From Oxytricha trifallax (lineage: Eukaryota; Ciliophora; Spirotrichea; Sporadotrichida; Oxytrichidae): 64,000 bases of DNA. The number at the start of each line of letters is the position of its first letter. Position 1 is the stretch's first letter. The translations under genes were made by a program, and so were the position numbers. Below are positions 24,701 through 36,227 of the stretch, one piece after another. The notes beneath the pieces were generated by a model. It had not been told where the DNA came from. It was given only the letters and a program-made list of their open reading frames with translations, and did not search any database. Where the stretch lies: contig ARYC01001407.1 in NCBI GenBank assembly GCA_000711775.1, positions 17,579 to 81,578 of the forward strand, given 5' to 3'.

Positions 24701-27700
24701 TTGTTGATACAAGATGTACAAGTTGTAGGATAATTAGTGCAATTCCTACAGGGTGACTTGCACTCCAAATATTTACCCTAAGTCATGTCCGAGATAAAAT
24801 ATTAATTGGGGCAAGTTGTCACACATTATGCACCTATTAAGTAGGGAAATTTAGATTTTGTGTCACAGGTTGAGCAATCTATATTGCAGCATGTATATAC
24901 TAAAATACAAATCATTACTAGATTTTATATAAATCCTTGGCTGTTTAGTTACAAGTGAGGCAGTTAGTATCACTTTTAAGACATTATTCAGTAACATTAG
25001 CAGTATAAATTTATTACAATAACAAATTTACACAAGTTAATAGTAGATTTAAATTGCTTATTTGAATATGAATAGCAGTTCCCTAGAATAAATAGTCACT
25101 ATTACAGACAGCCACACATTTACTCTCCTGAAGAATAAATGCATTATTGGCTATATCTTTTGAATTACGTACTGTGCAAGTACTAGGACCTCCATTAACT
25201 ATATTGCAATTACAAAAATAGTTAACTTATTTGTTTTATTATAAACTATGCTTCAAATATCAATTTTTTGTTATGGTGACTAAATAATTAAGGATAAATT
25301 TAGCAATCTTTACATGGCCAATTGCATTCAGCTGTGATGTTGAGACCATTCTAAATTGAAGTAATTGGGTAGCTCTCATTTGTATAAACATATATTTTGA
25401 AGCTATCAGTAAGTGTTGAGAAATTTGAATATGTAAAGCCTGATATCGTCAAGCGAACTTCCGTGTGCCACTCTAAACATCAAGTGTGAAGAATTCCTTA
25501 GCTGTTATTTGCTATTAAAATACCTAATTTTATATCAAGATTCTTAATATGCTATTCATAAAATGATATCTTATCCCAGTTCTTAGTAGAATATGTAATT
25601 TATCTATTAATTTACAATAAATGATTTAATTTGCCTCGTTGTTTTATCAGCAGAATAAAGGATATTTGTCCAATTGACTTACTTGAACTAATTATCAAAG
25701 TATTTTTCTCAAACCCCACTTAAGAGAGGAGGTAAGAATTATTTAACTGCCACTTGGTATATCTTGTAAGGGTGTAAAATAAATGTCAAATCTGTAAACC
25801 TGGTCGTAGTGATTAATTTTAGTAATATTTTAATGTATTCTAATTATAAACATGATCAGACCAAATAAAGTTATTTACAGAAATATTCATAGATTGAATA
25901 GCCTTATGTTTGAAGTTAGGGCAAAGTCATTTATATCGATAATTTACTATCTTATAATCTTGCAATTTGATAGTTACTGTCATCTATTATATACATTTCA
26001 AAATTATCTGTGGGTCTTCCGTTTGATGGGTTTGTTATTCCTGATATTTTCAAATCTATTATTCAGTGTAATTTTTTATATAATAATTTTGGATTGGAAA
26101 GAATACAAATAAAACCCCATAGATCAATTAAGACATGAGAATTGGGGTTAAGAACAATTAAATTAAGATTTAATTATTATTGGCGTATAATTATAATGTT
26201 TGGGCTAATTAATAAAACTATTGGCTCGATTAATTGTCCTTATAAAATAATCCAATCAGTGTGTGTGTTAATTTGATTTTAGCCTAATTATTTATATTAT
26301 TAGCCAATTATATTTAAATTTTAATCTAATTGTTCTTAACTCCTATCCTCGCTTCTATTATGATCTATGGGGTTTTATTAATATTTAAAACTAACTGGGC
26401 ATTAGATTCTAATTTATCATTTGTCAAAGATAGTGTTATTTTTATTGTGTTGTAATTGGTTTCAATAAATTGTATACATATATATTTACCTTAAATTTAT
26501 TTTTATATTAATTTTTGGAATAAATTATATATAGATTTAAATTAAAGCAATTAGTCTGTTCACAATCAAAATTATGAGAAGAACTAATTTTACTAAAACT
26601 GCTCTAACAATTTAAAAGTGACTGATTCACAGATATTTGAGAAGGCTAGATAAGGTATATTTAATCACTAGTAACCAAAATATTTGAGAGTGATATCGTC
26701 AAAGTTATTGCTGTATTTTTGTCTGCGATTCTTAATTATGAGATTGTGAATAATTTATACAAAATTAAGCATTAGTATTGAAGTTCTGGTTATTTATATT
26801 GAAAAAGATTGTAGAGACTTTTAATACTATAAAAATTAGCTGGGTCTGACATAGTGACAACTGAACTTGTACTTGTAAAAGTATCGATTATTCCAAAATT
26901 CTAGCAATAGTTCTGTAATAAAACTATGAGCTTGGCTTTGTGGAACGAGGATTCTTCATGTAAATATACAATTTTCAAGAAAAACATGTATTAAATCTAA
27001 CAATATCAATATTCTCTTATTATTCAAATTGATTCTTAATGCCAAATACTCTAACACTTAAATCAGACTATCTGGGATAATAATGATAAAAAAAGTACCC
27101 ATAAATCTTGATTGTATTATTAACTAAAGAATAGCTGCAAGAACTATTGACATCCATCACCTAACAATAAAATTAGCTGCTAGCAGTGTCCAATTATCTT
27201 CTCAGACCAATACTGCTTCCACTATTTTATTATACAACTTGAATTTCATTTGGTAATTATATCTCTAAGTAACCTCCCATTGCAATGTCATTTTCAATTT
27301 GAAACAGAAACTCATAAATTGTCACGTTTGAAGTCACAAAAGACTAGGGAGTGGCGTAAGCTTTATAAAATTCACCAGATAGAGTAGTTAAAAATGGGGT
27401 GATGTTGAAATATAAGGAGTCTATTAGGTAATAAGTGGTTTTTGTTTGAGTGTCTAACTAGGAGATGTTTAACTGTAGGTTGGTAAGGTATAAATTTAAA
27501 AATTGGTACAATTTGCTAAGAATATAAATATGTTATGTTAAAGCTTATAACAAATAATTAATTAATTTGGTTTCTTACTGTACTTGCTAAATGAAAATTT
27601 GACATAGTAACATAATATCCTTAGCCGGTTTGTAAATAAGGCTTAAATCCATAAATCACAAGCGTCTAATTTGATAACAATTTTATTTGTGAATTAGAAA

Positions 27701-28325
27701 TATCAGAGATATTGGTATCTATAGTTGCAGTATCACTACCGAATCTGAATTCTGTGTCATTCAAGTATAGGGTTATATTAACTTTTTGGTTTGAGGTGTG
27801 ATTTGGGTTAAAGTGTAGTGTTAGATTGGTAATTTAATTTACGGTAGAGGAATCAGATCTAAGTGACATCTAGCTGTAGCCACCTATCATTGGTTAAAAC
27901 TTCAAATACGATTATTAATTGGATTTAATTTAATAATAAAAAAGAGAGGGCAAGATATTTTAATAAGAAGCATGAGGGATTTGGGGTTAAAGCTTTAGAC
28001 CTCACTTATATAAACTTATTAGCAATAAAAAAACAAAACATACTATTCTCTAAAAAACATGTTTAATTAAATTTCAAATTCTATATGGCATCGAGTGCAG
28101 CTACTTATCCATTATTACTATCTACAATATTTACAGTGAATGTTCCAGTCGTTTTAACTGTCTATGGATTTTTAATTCCCAAAATATAAATACTAGCAAG
28201 GAAATTAGGTAGTGCGTATGTCTTGCAAGCCTCAATTAGAGTTATGCTATTTAATTTTGAATTTATCTGGCAGTTTAAGGATCTAATTGCACCAAATAAT
28301 CCAAATCCTTAAATTCCCTAAATAA
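21782..28325 (-). CDS. Giant cysteine-rich multi-pass membrane protein
   Basis: One gene of about 6.5 kb read leftwards. (a) 28325 to about 25300: Thr/Ser/Asn-rich beta-type extracellular modules (ILGIKNPQTVKTTGTFTV; NPSNGRPTDNFEMYIIDDSN) alternating with AT-rich inserts. (b) 25250-24000: cysteine-rich modules with CxxC spacing like furin/growth-factor-receptor repeats (KCQVCSAICKTCFGSTSNC; CYGSCPIGSTQTLGKSLC). (c) 23900-23030: polytopic membrane region with hydrophobic segments PGFQILFPFLFLLLLINTII, FVLACAYEHLAVLLITFFAI, ALSSYLLILVADITYFVTV and ILIVCIESLVFILIMLTLQI. (d) 23000-21782: cytoplasmic tail with DQDGNYIIIKNHEGQLIDLY and a Ser/Lys-rich end at TGA 21782-21784. Proteins with this order are a known large ciliate family of unknown function; surface sensing is inferred. 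The N-terminus is not identified, since no signal peptide is seen at 28.3 kb. The frame breaks near 23530. Confidence 0.75.
26109..26379. mobile_element. 271-bp inverted-repeat element with AAAACCCC ends
   Basis: The left end AATAAAACCCCATAGATCA (26109) is matched as reverse complement by the right end (..TGATCTATGGGGTTTTATT, 26379). A second inner block, GTTAAGAACAATTAAATTAA, is also mirrored. The interior is AT-rich with no ORF. It sits in a non-coding gap of the giant membrane-protein gene, so it is either an IES or a MITE that the cell removes or splices. The AAAACCCC in its ends resembles the telomere repeat at TBE ends. Confidence 0.65.
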
Positions 28326-28680
28326 TCTTATATTTATATAATTCTTAGTTATTTTATTGTAAATATTTAAAAAAAATAAAATATCCAAGTGTCTTAGAGA
28401 TATAAATATTGTAAAAATATAAATGAAATGGGATAATGTGAAAATAAAAATATATAAATAAATAAATTGTGTTCGCTTTTAATATTAAACCCTTACAACC
28501 AATTAATCAAAACCCTTATTATATAAAAACATCCTTTATATAACCCAGAAACCCCTAGACTATATTTCAAAACCCAAAAACCCATTTCGATGAGTAATTC
28601 AAAACCCCTAAACCCTTTTCGTTTGAAGTGTAGTATGTTTGATAATTATGAATAAATATGATATAAATTGTCCTTTATTA
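28326..28680. repeat. AT-rich spacer with degenerate C4A4-like repeats
   Basis: Between the membrane-protein gene and the transposon region. From 28485 to 28620 there are at least six variants of AAAACCC/AAACCCC (for example TCAAAACCCTT, CAGAAACCCCTAG, TCAAAACCCAAAAACCCATT). They could be the worn end of a telomere-bearing element. No inverted partner was found, and the promoter of the membrane-protein gene may also lie here. Confidence 0.35.
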
Positions 28681-28692
28681 GTTCATTTTGCA

Positions 28693-28861
28693 GTGTATGA
28701 TTATCAACTGTATAGAGAGCATAGCTTAATTAGAGAGGAGCTTTATAAGTGTAATGGGCATATGTATGAAGGTCATTTGCATTATCCATCGCAGTTCTAG
28801 AAGCTGAAATGGGAAGGGAGTGATCGGCATGCTCATACATTAGATAGATCCTGCATTGAGT
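28693..28861 (+). pseudogene. Open frame split by the TBE-like insertion (left part)
   Basis: An open frame with coding composition (GC clearly above the flanks) runs from about 28693 (VYDYQLYREHSLIREELYKC) up to the insertion point at 28861. If the element 28862-30080 and one GAGT copy are taken out, the same frame continues exactly into 30081-30206 and ends at TGA 30204. It is rich in His, Arg and Cys (CNGHMYEGHLH), which could suggest a metal-binding segment, but no family is recognised. Being next to a transposase, it may belong to an older transposon that the TBE-like element entered. Confidence 0.45.
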
Positions 28862-28934
28862 CAAAACCCCAAAACCCCTTAATGAGTTTTATATGTGTTT
28901 TGATTGATGAGGGTAATGTTGGGGATAAGGGTTT
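28862..28934 (+). repeat. Left terminal inverted repeat (C4A4)
   Basis: 73 bp beginning with two telomere-like units; pairs with 30008-30080 with two mismatches. Confidence 0.85.
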
Positions 28935-29169
28935 CTTTTTGATTTATTTCATTCTTGTTGTTAGATTCAATGAAATTTTTTATTTTCAAGGTTAAGATCT
29001 TTAATCTTTTATTTTTTATCATCACTACATCTATATAAATGTATTGTAAAAATTATTTCACTAGAAGAATTTAGAGGAAAGTACATTAATTGTTCACTAT
29101 AGTTAGTTAATTTAAAAAGCTTAAATTTATGAAAACATCATCTTATAATTCTTAGGACTCCATTTTTTT

Positions 29170-29395
29170 AATATTTTGGTACCAACTTAGAAAAAATTCA
29201 GGTTGGTACTGGTACCAATTAGGTTTTTAACAATATTGGAACTTTTCCATTAAAACCTAATTAGATTAAAACTTGGTACTAATTAAGTTTTGGTACTATT
29301 AAATTGGTACCAATTAAAATTAAACTAATTTTGTACCTGTACTAATTAATTTTTAACAAATTTAGTACTAATTTAATGGAATTTAATAGGTTAAA
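29170..29395. repeat. Cluster of (T)TGGTAC / GTAC motifs inside the TBE-like element
   Basis: About eight copies of a GTAC core in varied contexts (TTTTGGTACCAAC, GGTTGGTACTGGTACCAATT, CTTGGTACTAATT, TTTTGGTACTATT, ATTGGTACCAATT, TTTAGTACTAATT) occur in about 220 bp of DNA that otherwise has none nearby. Some are palindromic. Possible protein-binding or replication-slippage repeats; role unknown. Confidence 0.5.
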
Positions 29396-30007
29396 ATGTA
29401 AATCTATCTTTAAAACTTGTTACAATTTTTGCATACTTTCTCTACGTATCTTTATCAGGTTTACCTCCTATAAGTTGGCCATATTTAATAAGAGTCTAAA
29501 ATATAAGTGTCATTAGAAATACAAAATTTTAAGATTGATCTCCATTTAAAACAAGTCTTAAACTAAAACATGAAAAAATTAAATCTACCAAACACCTTAA
29601 AATAACTCATTTTATGCATATTTTTCATTTAAATTTTACTTATGTTACCTAACATTTTTGTATTGGATAAAAATATGATAATAAAGAACGCTAGCCATAA
29701 GAAATAAAAGGTTTGAATTGATTTTGTAAATAATTTTTAATAAAAACTTAAAAAATATTTGTGTATAAATGGCAATTTTTTAAAAAGATGCAATCATCAA
29801 ATTTCATAAAAATGATGAGTAAAAGTAAAAACTTATGAAAAAAATGTAAAATAGAAATTAATGTCACACAATCTTATCATTTTCATTTAAAAATGCTCTA
29901 ACATACTTATAATAATGAGATGACATAAGTTGTGAATTAAAAAATTGATCATATAAAACTTTCATAATTTCATAAATAGACTGAAAATGATTCTTCCTAA
30001 CACAAAT

Positions 30008-30080
30008 AAACCCTAATCCCCAACATTACCCTCATCAATCAAAACACATATAAAACACATTAAGGGGTTTTGGGGTTTTG
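30008..30080 (-). repeat. Right terminal inverted repeat (C4A4)
   Basis: Reverse complement of 28862-28934 with two mismatches; ends in GGGGTTTTGGGGTTTTG, then GAGT. Confidence 0.85.
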
Positions 30081-30206
30081 GAGTGGACCTCCATCTAAAG
30101 AAGCACGATCGGAATCCAGTTGGAAGGGTTGCTTGCTTTCAGAAGCATAAGTCAAGGTTGCTTCAAATACAAAGTGGGAAAGTGCGATAGCAATTGCCAT
30201 GATTGA
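30081..30206 (+). pseudogene. Open frame split by the TBE-like insertion (right part)
   Basis: Continuation of the frame at 28693-28861 once the insertion is removed: starts in frame at GAG 30081 and stops at TGA 30204-30206. It contains two Cys pairs (CFKYKVGKCDSNC). Confidence 0.4.
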
Positions 30207-30311
30207 TTATTATTATTACCATTATAGCCTTGTATTATAAATTACTCTTTTATAAAGGGGGATTCCCTTTAATAGGCTCAGCAACATAAATTGCTTCTGT
30301 AACAAACATCA

Positions 30312-32830
30312 TCAGACAAATCCATAGCGCAGAATGTGCAGCTACTTTTTGATACTGAACACCCACATGCCTTGAATGTCTTCTGCACTTAAGCTCTGTA
30401 CGATTTCAGAAACCCTATTCATCAGCTGCTGCCTAGAGATGTTAGATGGGATTATTTGGAGTTTACAGTGTCCACTTTGAGTTGCTTCTTGACGAACGAG
30501 AAGAGCTACTCTATAGGATTCAACCAGGGCGAATACTCGGCATTGAATAGAATTCACCTTGAACTTCCTGCCTGTCTCGAGCATCTCTGAATACTTATGA
30601 ATGACAGCGTTATCCATCAAGAGTATAACCTACTTAGAGTTGAGATCTTTGTCCGTTCTCACACTTCGCAAGGTATGATAGATGAAATTCTCGAAGAGGG
30701 AGGAGTCCATGCGCCCTCTATGATTTGACTTGAGAGGATTCGGTCTTGAGATATGGCCGCTATAAATGACATCGAGAACTGCTGCCTCTTATTGGGGCTC
30801 TTCTAGATCTAAAGCTCCCTCACCTTCATGCCATAGCTACCTAGATTTTGCTTTCATTTCACTCTGGTATTCTGCAATGCTTTTAAACTTGGAGGCTTCA
30901 TGTTTGTTATCAAAGTAGTCTTAGATGCTCTGTATATCACGCTCAAAACTTATCGCTCTCTTACTTTAAGTTGAAGCCTATATTTCCATTTTCAATCAAG
31001 AGCAAAACTTACCTTGACTTTCGCTGAGTTGGTCTATAGATGCGCTGCTCACATTCTAGGACAGCCTTAGCTTTTTTGGAGTGATGCCAAACCGATTCTC
31101 CTTTAGTTTGTCTCCCACCAAGTCCACCGATTTCTTTCTCGAGCTTGACAACTTCAACATGGCAATTCGATCCAGGACTGGAGTGAGCCCACTCCTCAAT
31201 TTCTTCGCCGGCAAATCCTCCGAAACCACTCACTTGACTGAACTTGAGATCCTGAAATTCTGAAAGTTTTTTGTCAAGCTCACTTACTGGTTCAGGCTCT
31301 CTGACACTTCAGGAATTGGGGAAAGATCTTTCTTCAGAGTTGCTTTTGATTTATAAACTGGAGTTTATTATTGAGAGGTCCTGACCTAAAATCTCGAATT
31401 TTTCTAAACAATATAAAACCAAGAAAATTACGTTCTTCGAATCAATACTTAAAGAACCCAGGCTGCTGGATTTAAAGACTGGTTTTAATTTTGCAGGCGT
31501 CCTCTTACCCAAGATTGAGGCCTCTAATTTTTCAGATTCTAAACCTCCATTATGCTGAATTTGACATGAGAAGTTCAAGGCTTTTCTATGAAAGTTTTGA
31601 TTGAATTATGATGAAATCCTTACGATTTTGAGGATTTTGAGTCCTCACTTTAAACTTGCGATTTTTGAGATTTTAAGGCTTAGGAACTGCGAAAGCAGGC
31701 GACTTATCCACAGCCTTTTATCGTTATAGCTGGGGTCACGATACTTGGTATTGGCAGCCTGGGTCTTCCCAAATCTTAAATGTAATTTCTCTTTCAAAAC
31801 CTTGTTCAAGGTTGCTACGCAAGGCACTTTGAGAGCTGAGGCCTCAGGGTTATTTTCAGATAGCTCCCTGAGAAAGTTGTGCAGCTTCTAACCAGTGACC
31901 TGGTAGATACCATTCGGCTCTAAATAACTTTGAATCGAATCAAGCAGAAGAGGGTTATCAGTAACTCCTTTTCGACCCACTTTTTGCAGGTCCTTGGGTT
32001 CATGAATCGTGTGTTGAATCTCATGCTTGAACTTCTCAACTATCCTATAAACCATGTCTACCCCTATCCTCAACTTCTTGACAATCTGCCTGGGCTTCAA
32101 GTGATTATTAAAGTACAGGCTTACAGTACTAATTTCTTACAGGCCAGCTTGGCCTCTCGCTTCTTTAAGAATGGGTTTTTATCTGCATTCTTGACCCTCT
32201 TTTTATTGCCAATACTCTCAAGTATTTTCTGCATGACTTTAGAGTTCTTTGAGAGATCGGGGCTCAGAGTTACCATACTCTGCTAGTTGTCAGGCCCTGC
32301 AGTTCCAATTCCATTGCCTGCTTTCTTCCAATTGAAAGCCGCAGCCTTCCCAGTTTTAATACTATAAAGATAAGTCTCCAAGAACACACACAGCTCATCA
32401 TCCTCTTGCATGTAAAAAACATCAACATTCTTTTTCAGGTATTCGGCGATTGATTCCTAGGGGAGTTTGATAATGACTCCACCCGCCAACTTTGACACAT
32501 GAGGCAGCACCTCGCCGGTATTGATTACCTTGCCCGAGCTGTAGGTGAACTTGGACTTCTTAATCATATTAGGGAAGAGCTTGCCCAAGACCACTGGCGT
32601 CCACTTTGTGCTAGTCTTCTCCTTCACCTTCACTTTGCTGGGTTTGATATCTTATAGGGAATTGGAGTCCAGAAACTCATCGCTGATAATTGATTGATGT
32701 GAGAGTGAGAAGCCAGAATTCGAGCTATGCTTGCTTTCTTCATTCAGTGGCAGTTTCTTCAGGCTCTTAATTGAAGGGGCCTTGCTTTATGGTTTGTGGA
32801 GAGATGACAGGATATGATGTTTATATAATT
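30312..32830 (-). CDS. Long Tc1/IS630-type DDE transposase, frame-broken
   Basis: Minus-strand frames ending at TGA 30312-30314 encode a transposase of about 800 codons. N-terminal part (32750-32110): an unrecognised domain (VLGKLFPNMIKKSKFTYSSG; VDVFYMQEDDELCVFLETYL). Then a helix-turn-helix (LKPRQIVKKLRIGVDMVYRI, from 32100), a linker (VPCVATLNKVLKEKLHLRFG) and the catalytic core: DVIYSGHISRPNPLKSNHRG, VILLMDNAVIHK with the second Asp (about 30610), and FNAEYSPWLNPIEQLFSFVK with the final acidic residue (about 30520). The middle (31600-30970) fits the family poorly and may hold an insertion. The first catalytic Asp was not located with confidence. One-base frame breaks lie near 30545, 30480, 32100 and in the middle, so it is probably inactive or poorly assembled. 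GC is higher than in host genes. It is a different subfamily from the transposase at 57.7-58.7 kb. Confidence 0.75.
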
Positions 32831-33103
32831 TGAACTCTTTAATTTAATTATATTTAATCCTGAAATCATCGCCAGATTATAATATATTAATATTTCCTAT
32901 GATGGAATTGCGAAAGCTGGAAAATTTCGGTCTTGATATTGAAATTTGGATCTCCTTTGATCATTCAAGTGCTTCTTAAAAAGCCTTGACCATAATGAAA
33001 ACTGTTTAGAAGTATTGCTTACTGTCGGTGTTCTTATTAAGCCATCCTGTGAGTAAGACACCCCCCCTGCTTTGCAGTGTTTTCGATTTCATCTACTCAC
33101 CCC
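32831..33103. promoter_or_regulatory. Divergent intergenic region of the transposon genes
   Basis: About 270 bp between the divergent transposase and large ORF. A C8 run lies at 33060-33067. A shared promoter is likely from the layout, with no motif recognised. Confidence 0.3.
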
Positions 33104-36100
33104 ATGAGTATAATCGAGCTCTGCAGTTTCTTGAAAGAGCAATTGAAAGCAGATCCTATGAGCCCTAATTTATTAAAACTTGCTTACTCTTTGACAGCTG
33201 TCATTCATGGATCTCATTTCTCTATTTACTAAGATTATAGCAAGTATCCCTAGCCTTGCTTAGAGTAACTTAAGATTCTTGACTTCTGTATACTTTTAAG
33301 AAAAAATAAAGTTCCTAGTCTCATTTTCGAAAACTAACTACAGGAGGAAATTGACCATGGTCCTGAGGTTGATGTAGTGTATCATACTAATAGTATCATT
33401 ATTAAAAATACTCTATATCTAAAACATTTATAAAAAAAGCTAGACATGCAATTCTATCCAAAGACTTAACTCCGTATTTGAAGGGAACCGTCAAAACCAA
33501 GAGTTTGCACAAGTGTGGTATCAGTTTTGATGCTTTTTAGAAAATTCAAGAGTTTCACGCAGGCTCGTATATTCTTTATTGGAGAAATGATGGGAAAACT
33601 CCTACTCTCAGCCAAATGAAAGAATATGAGGAAGAGTGCGAATAAGAAGAGGTTTCTTAAGCCAAAGAGGAGAATGAATCAGATAAGGAAAACGATGAGG
33701 AAGAAGAGACAGACCCAGGACCTGCTAACAAGTTTGAAAAAATGCTTTAGGGAGCGGGTATGAACCTGATAGACGTCAATCAAAATGAAAAAAGCATATT
33801 ATTTGAAAATAACCTACTTTCATAAATAGAAGATCAAGTTAACTTGTCAGCAGTTTCACAAAAGAAAACTCGAGGCGTTATCACAAAATCATAAATACTC
33901 AAATGACAGTCAGCAAGTATACCCAGCAATTAAACATTCGACATTACGAGTCGTACACTCCTTAGAAGAGCTAACAAAAGATCAGTGAGCAAATGCTCTA
34001 AAACAAGAAAGATCATCATAAGGATTCTCTTCTGGATTGTCTGAAAAATCCTTTAACTTTTCAGGATCTCCATAATGAAGTTGAGGAGAAGTTACATGGT
34101 TACAGAAATGATTTCACCGAAAGTAAAATTAAAGGCTGGTGGGTCTTTACGCTCTTTTAAATAAATGTCGATCACTAATGTGATAACAACCCCCTCGAGA
34201 TTCAATGGATTGAACCTGCAACTATCCAAGAATAAAGACGTATAAGTTGCATTTAAATCAGGGAGAATGTGAAAGTGGAGGGGAAAGCTTAAGAGCAAGT
34301 ACTTTAAGAAGCTTAACAGTAGCTAGCCTAATAAGAGATGCAGCAGTAACTGAATAATAAGCACCTCCCAAATTTTTCTCACCTATCTAAAGGTAACGGG
34401 AACTCTAAAGTGAACAGGATATCAGCAAAATTTTTCAAAAGATAAGAGAGAACTAATAGTGCTATGAAGAATAGCCTATTAAATCTCTATCCAACAAGTC
34501 ATCTGTTTATAAAGAAACTGATGTAGCAGCATATACAAAAAATAAAAAAAAGGCGAATTGAAAGAGGTCCATATGGACTTCAAAACTATCGTGACCAACA
34601 GAGATTACATTGATCCTGTTTTCATTAGATTTAACTTAGTTTCTTATCCTGCTCCAAATTTCACTCCTTCAGAGTTCACAACTCTGAACAGGATGATGAA
34701 TTCCGCCGTGCTTATCAATAGATGTGTAGAGAGCAAATTATCCCCAGAATAAAAAAAGCTCTTTACAGGATCTCCGTTCTTTTATTCATAGAATTACAGG
34801 CTAATGAACGGTTGTCCCGCTTATAAAGTAACTAAGGGCACAAATAAATTCAGGCATTTTTAACATATAAACTACAAGCAGGCCTTCAATAATAACTTCG
34901 TTTTTCGACCAGATATTCAAAAGCAAGAGCCACTTCACGAGTACTTTGACCAATTTATGAGAGTTGCTAACATTCTCTGTGACGGGATGATTTATGTCGA
35001 GAGAGCATTCTTAATGTTACTGACTGGATTGCTTAATGCCCCACCTTCACACATTACTGATAGACATTTCCTTAATCCTCTATCATTTCCATTTGCCGCA
35101 ATGATGAATATACTGGTCTTTGATTTCAGACTTTCTCAGTATCAAATCAGACTTGTGCATAGAATTGACAATAAACCCCACAACTTAAATTTAGTGCCAG
35201 CTTTCACTAAAATCTTTGATGAATTCGTCAATTATTGTTGAGCTCTGCTACTTTAACAAGGATGAAGATATTCCCAAGGCTTAGTATGCAGTGATAAGGG
35301 AAAACTAGTTCAACTACCTTGGGGCCATGTCTATGAAAAGGGGAGTCATTGCTCTGCCACAATGGTATTATCCTTAATTTAACGAGAAGAAGCTTGTCTC
35401 TAATCTGATCGATGAGTTGTTCTGCAGTAATGAGTTCAAACTGGGATTAAAACTTCCTTTCTCACTGCGTTTTTATGAATGCAGCAGACTGTCAAAACCC
35501 AGGTTCACACTAGCCCATCGACCTGCTGACTTCGTGCCTAGAGCTAGGGACACGTTAGTAAGATACTTTAGCATGTAAGAATAATAATATAAGCCTAAAT
35601 TATAATCTATAGGTATGGAGCAGAGGAATTCCCTTATTTTCAGTTAGATTTAAGGAGAGGGGAAAATATTTGATACACCAAGTTGATGAGTTGACATACG
35701 AGAAAGCAGAATCAATAACATACTATTATAAAAGTAGGGACAATTATGATTTTTTACGCATATCCAGACATAACTTCATGGCAGACTAAAGAGCACATAA
35801 TGCGACTCCGCAAAAGAATTTAGAAAGATAACGAAAAATGTAATTCTGATTCATTTTTATTTTGTATTAACGACTTGGAAAGAAACTAGAGTGAGCTTAA
35901 CTACTATGAGAAAGACAACGAGAACTTGGACCCCTGGTATTGCATTTAAACCGTGAACCATTTTGCTGAGATCATTAGTCATATAAAAAACAGCAGGAAT
36001 GAGTATAATTCTGTCGAGTTCGAGCTTTACATAAACTTTTATAAGGACATTCAAGCTAAAGTCTTTCAAAAGATATAGAATAAGATTCCAGACATTCTTA

Positions 36101-36210
36101 ATTTCATGTAGGATAAGTAAGATATTTAAATTAAACGCAATACCATTTAGAGGGTTGGTCTCGCTGGTTCCTTTATAGGAAAATCAAAAGCATTTTCAGC
36201 TTAACTATGA
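33104..36210 (+). pseudogene. Large transposon-associated ORF of unknown function, six frame segments
   Basis: Starts MSIIELCSFLKEQLKADPMS at 33104 and continues through about six frame segments to TGA 36208-36210, some 1,000 codons in all. Segments: about 33104-33470; 33450-33903 (GTVKTKSLHKCGISFDAFQK, then an acidic run EEECEQEEVSQAKEENESDK); 33900-34560 (Gln-rich, SLLDCLKNPLTFQDLHNEVE); 34558-35241 (VFIRFNLVSYPAPNFTPSEF; FDQFMRVANILCDGMIYVER); 35241-35690 (YFNKDEDIPKAQYAVIRENQ; RPADFVPRARDTLVRYF); 35790-36210 (HFAEIISHIKNSRNEYNSVE). Composition and GC match the neighbouring transposase, and the two genes are divergent across about 270 bp, so they probably form one mobile unit. No polymerase, integrase, helicase or protease motif recognised. 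Confidence 0.5.
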
Positions 36211-36227
36211 GATTCCTTATGACCTGA

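Larger units (their letters stand above)
28862..30080. mobile_element. Non-autonomous TBE-like transposon with telomeric terminal inverted repeats
   Basis: Both ends start with CAAAACCCCAAAACCCC followed by TTAATG and match over 73 bp with only two mismatches (28862-28934 and 30008-30080 on the other strand). The element is flanked by GAGT at 28858-28861 and 30081-30084, a target-site duplication. Family knowledge: TBE transposons of Oxytricha are about 4 kb, end in C4A4 repeats within inverted repeats of close to 78 bp, duplicate a 3-bp ANT target and are removed during macronuclear development. Here the body is 1.2 kb, very AT-rich and without a long ORF, so it must have been moved by a transposase supplied elsewhere. 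It interrupts an open frame, giving a recent look. Confidence 0.85.

Noticed and set aside
25852-26112. Plus-strand frame of 86 codons that looks like a hydrophobic membrane protein
   Set aside because: The opposite strand carries the beta-domain sequence of the giant membrane protein (NPSNGRPTDNFEMYIIDDSN) across most of it, and AT-rich complement gives Ile/Leu/Phe-rich frames by chance.
31081-32286. Plus-strand ORFs at 31081-31263 and 31930-32286
   Set aside because: They are complements of the transposase coding strand, whose helix-turn-helix and DDE motifs are on the minus strand.
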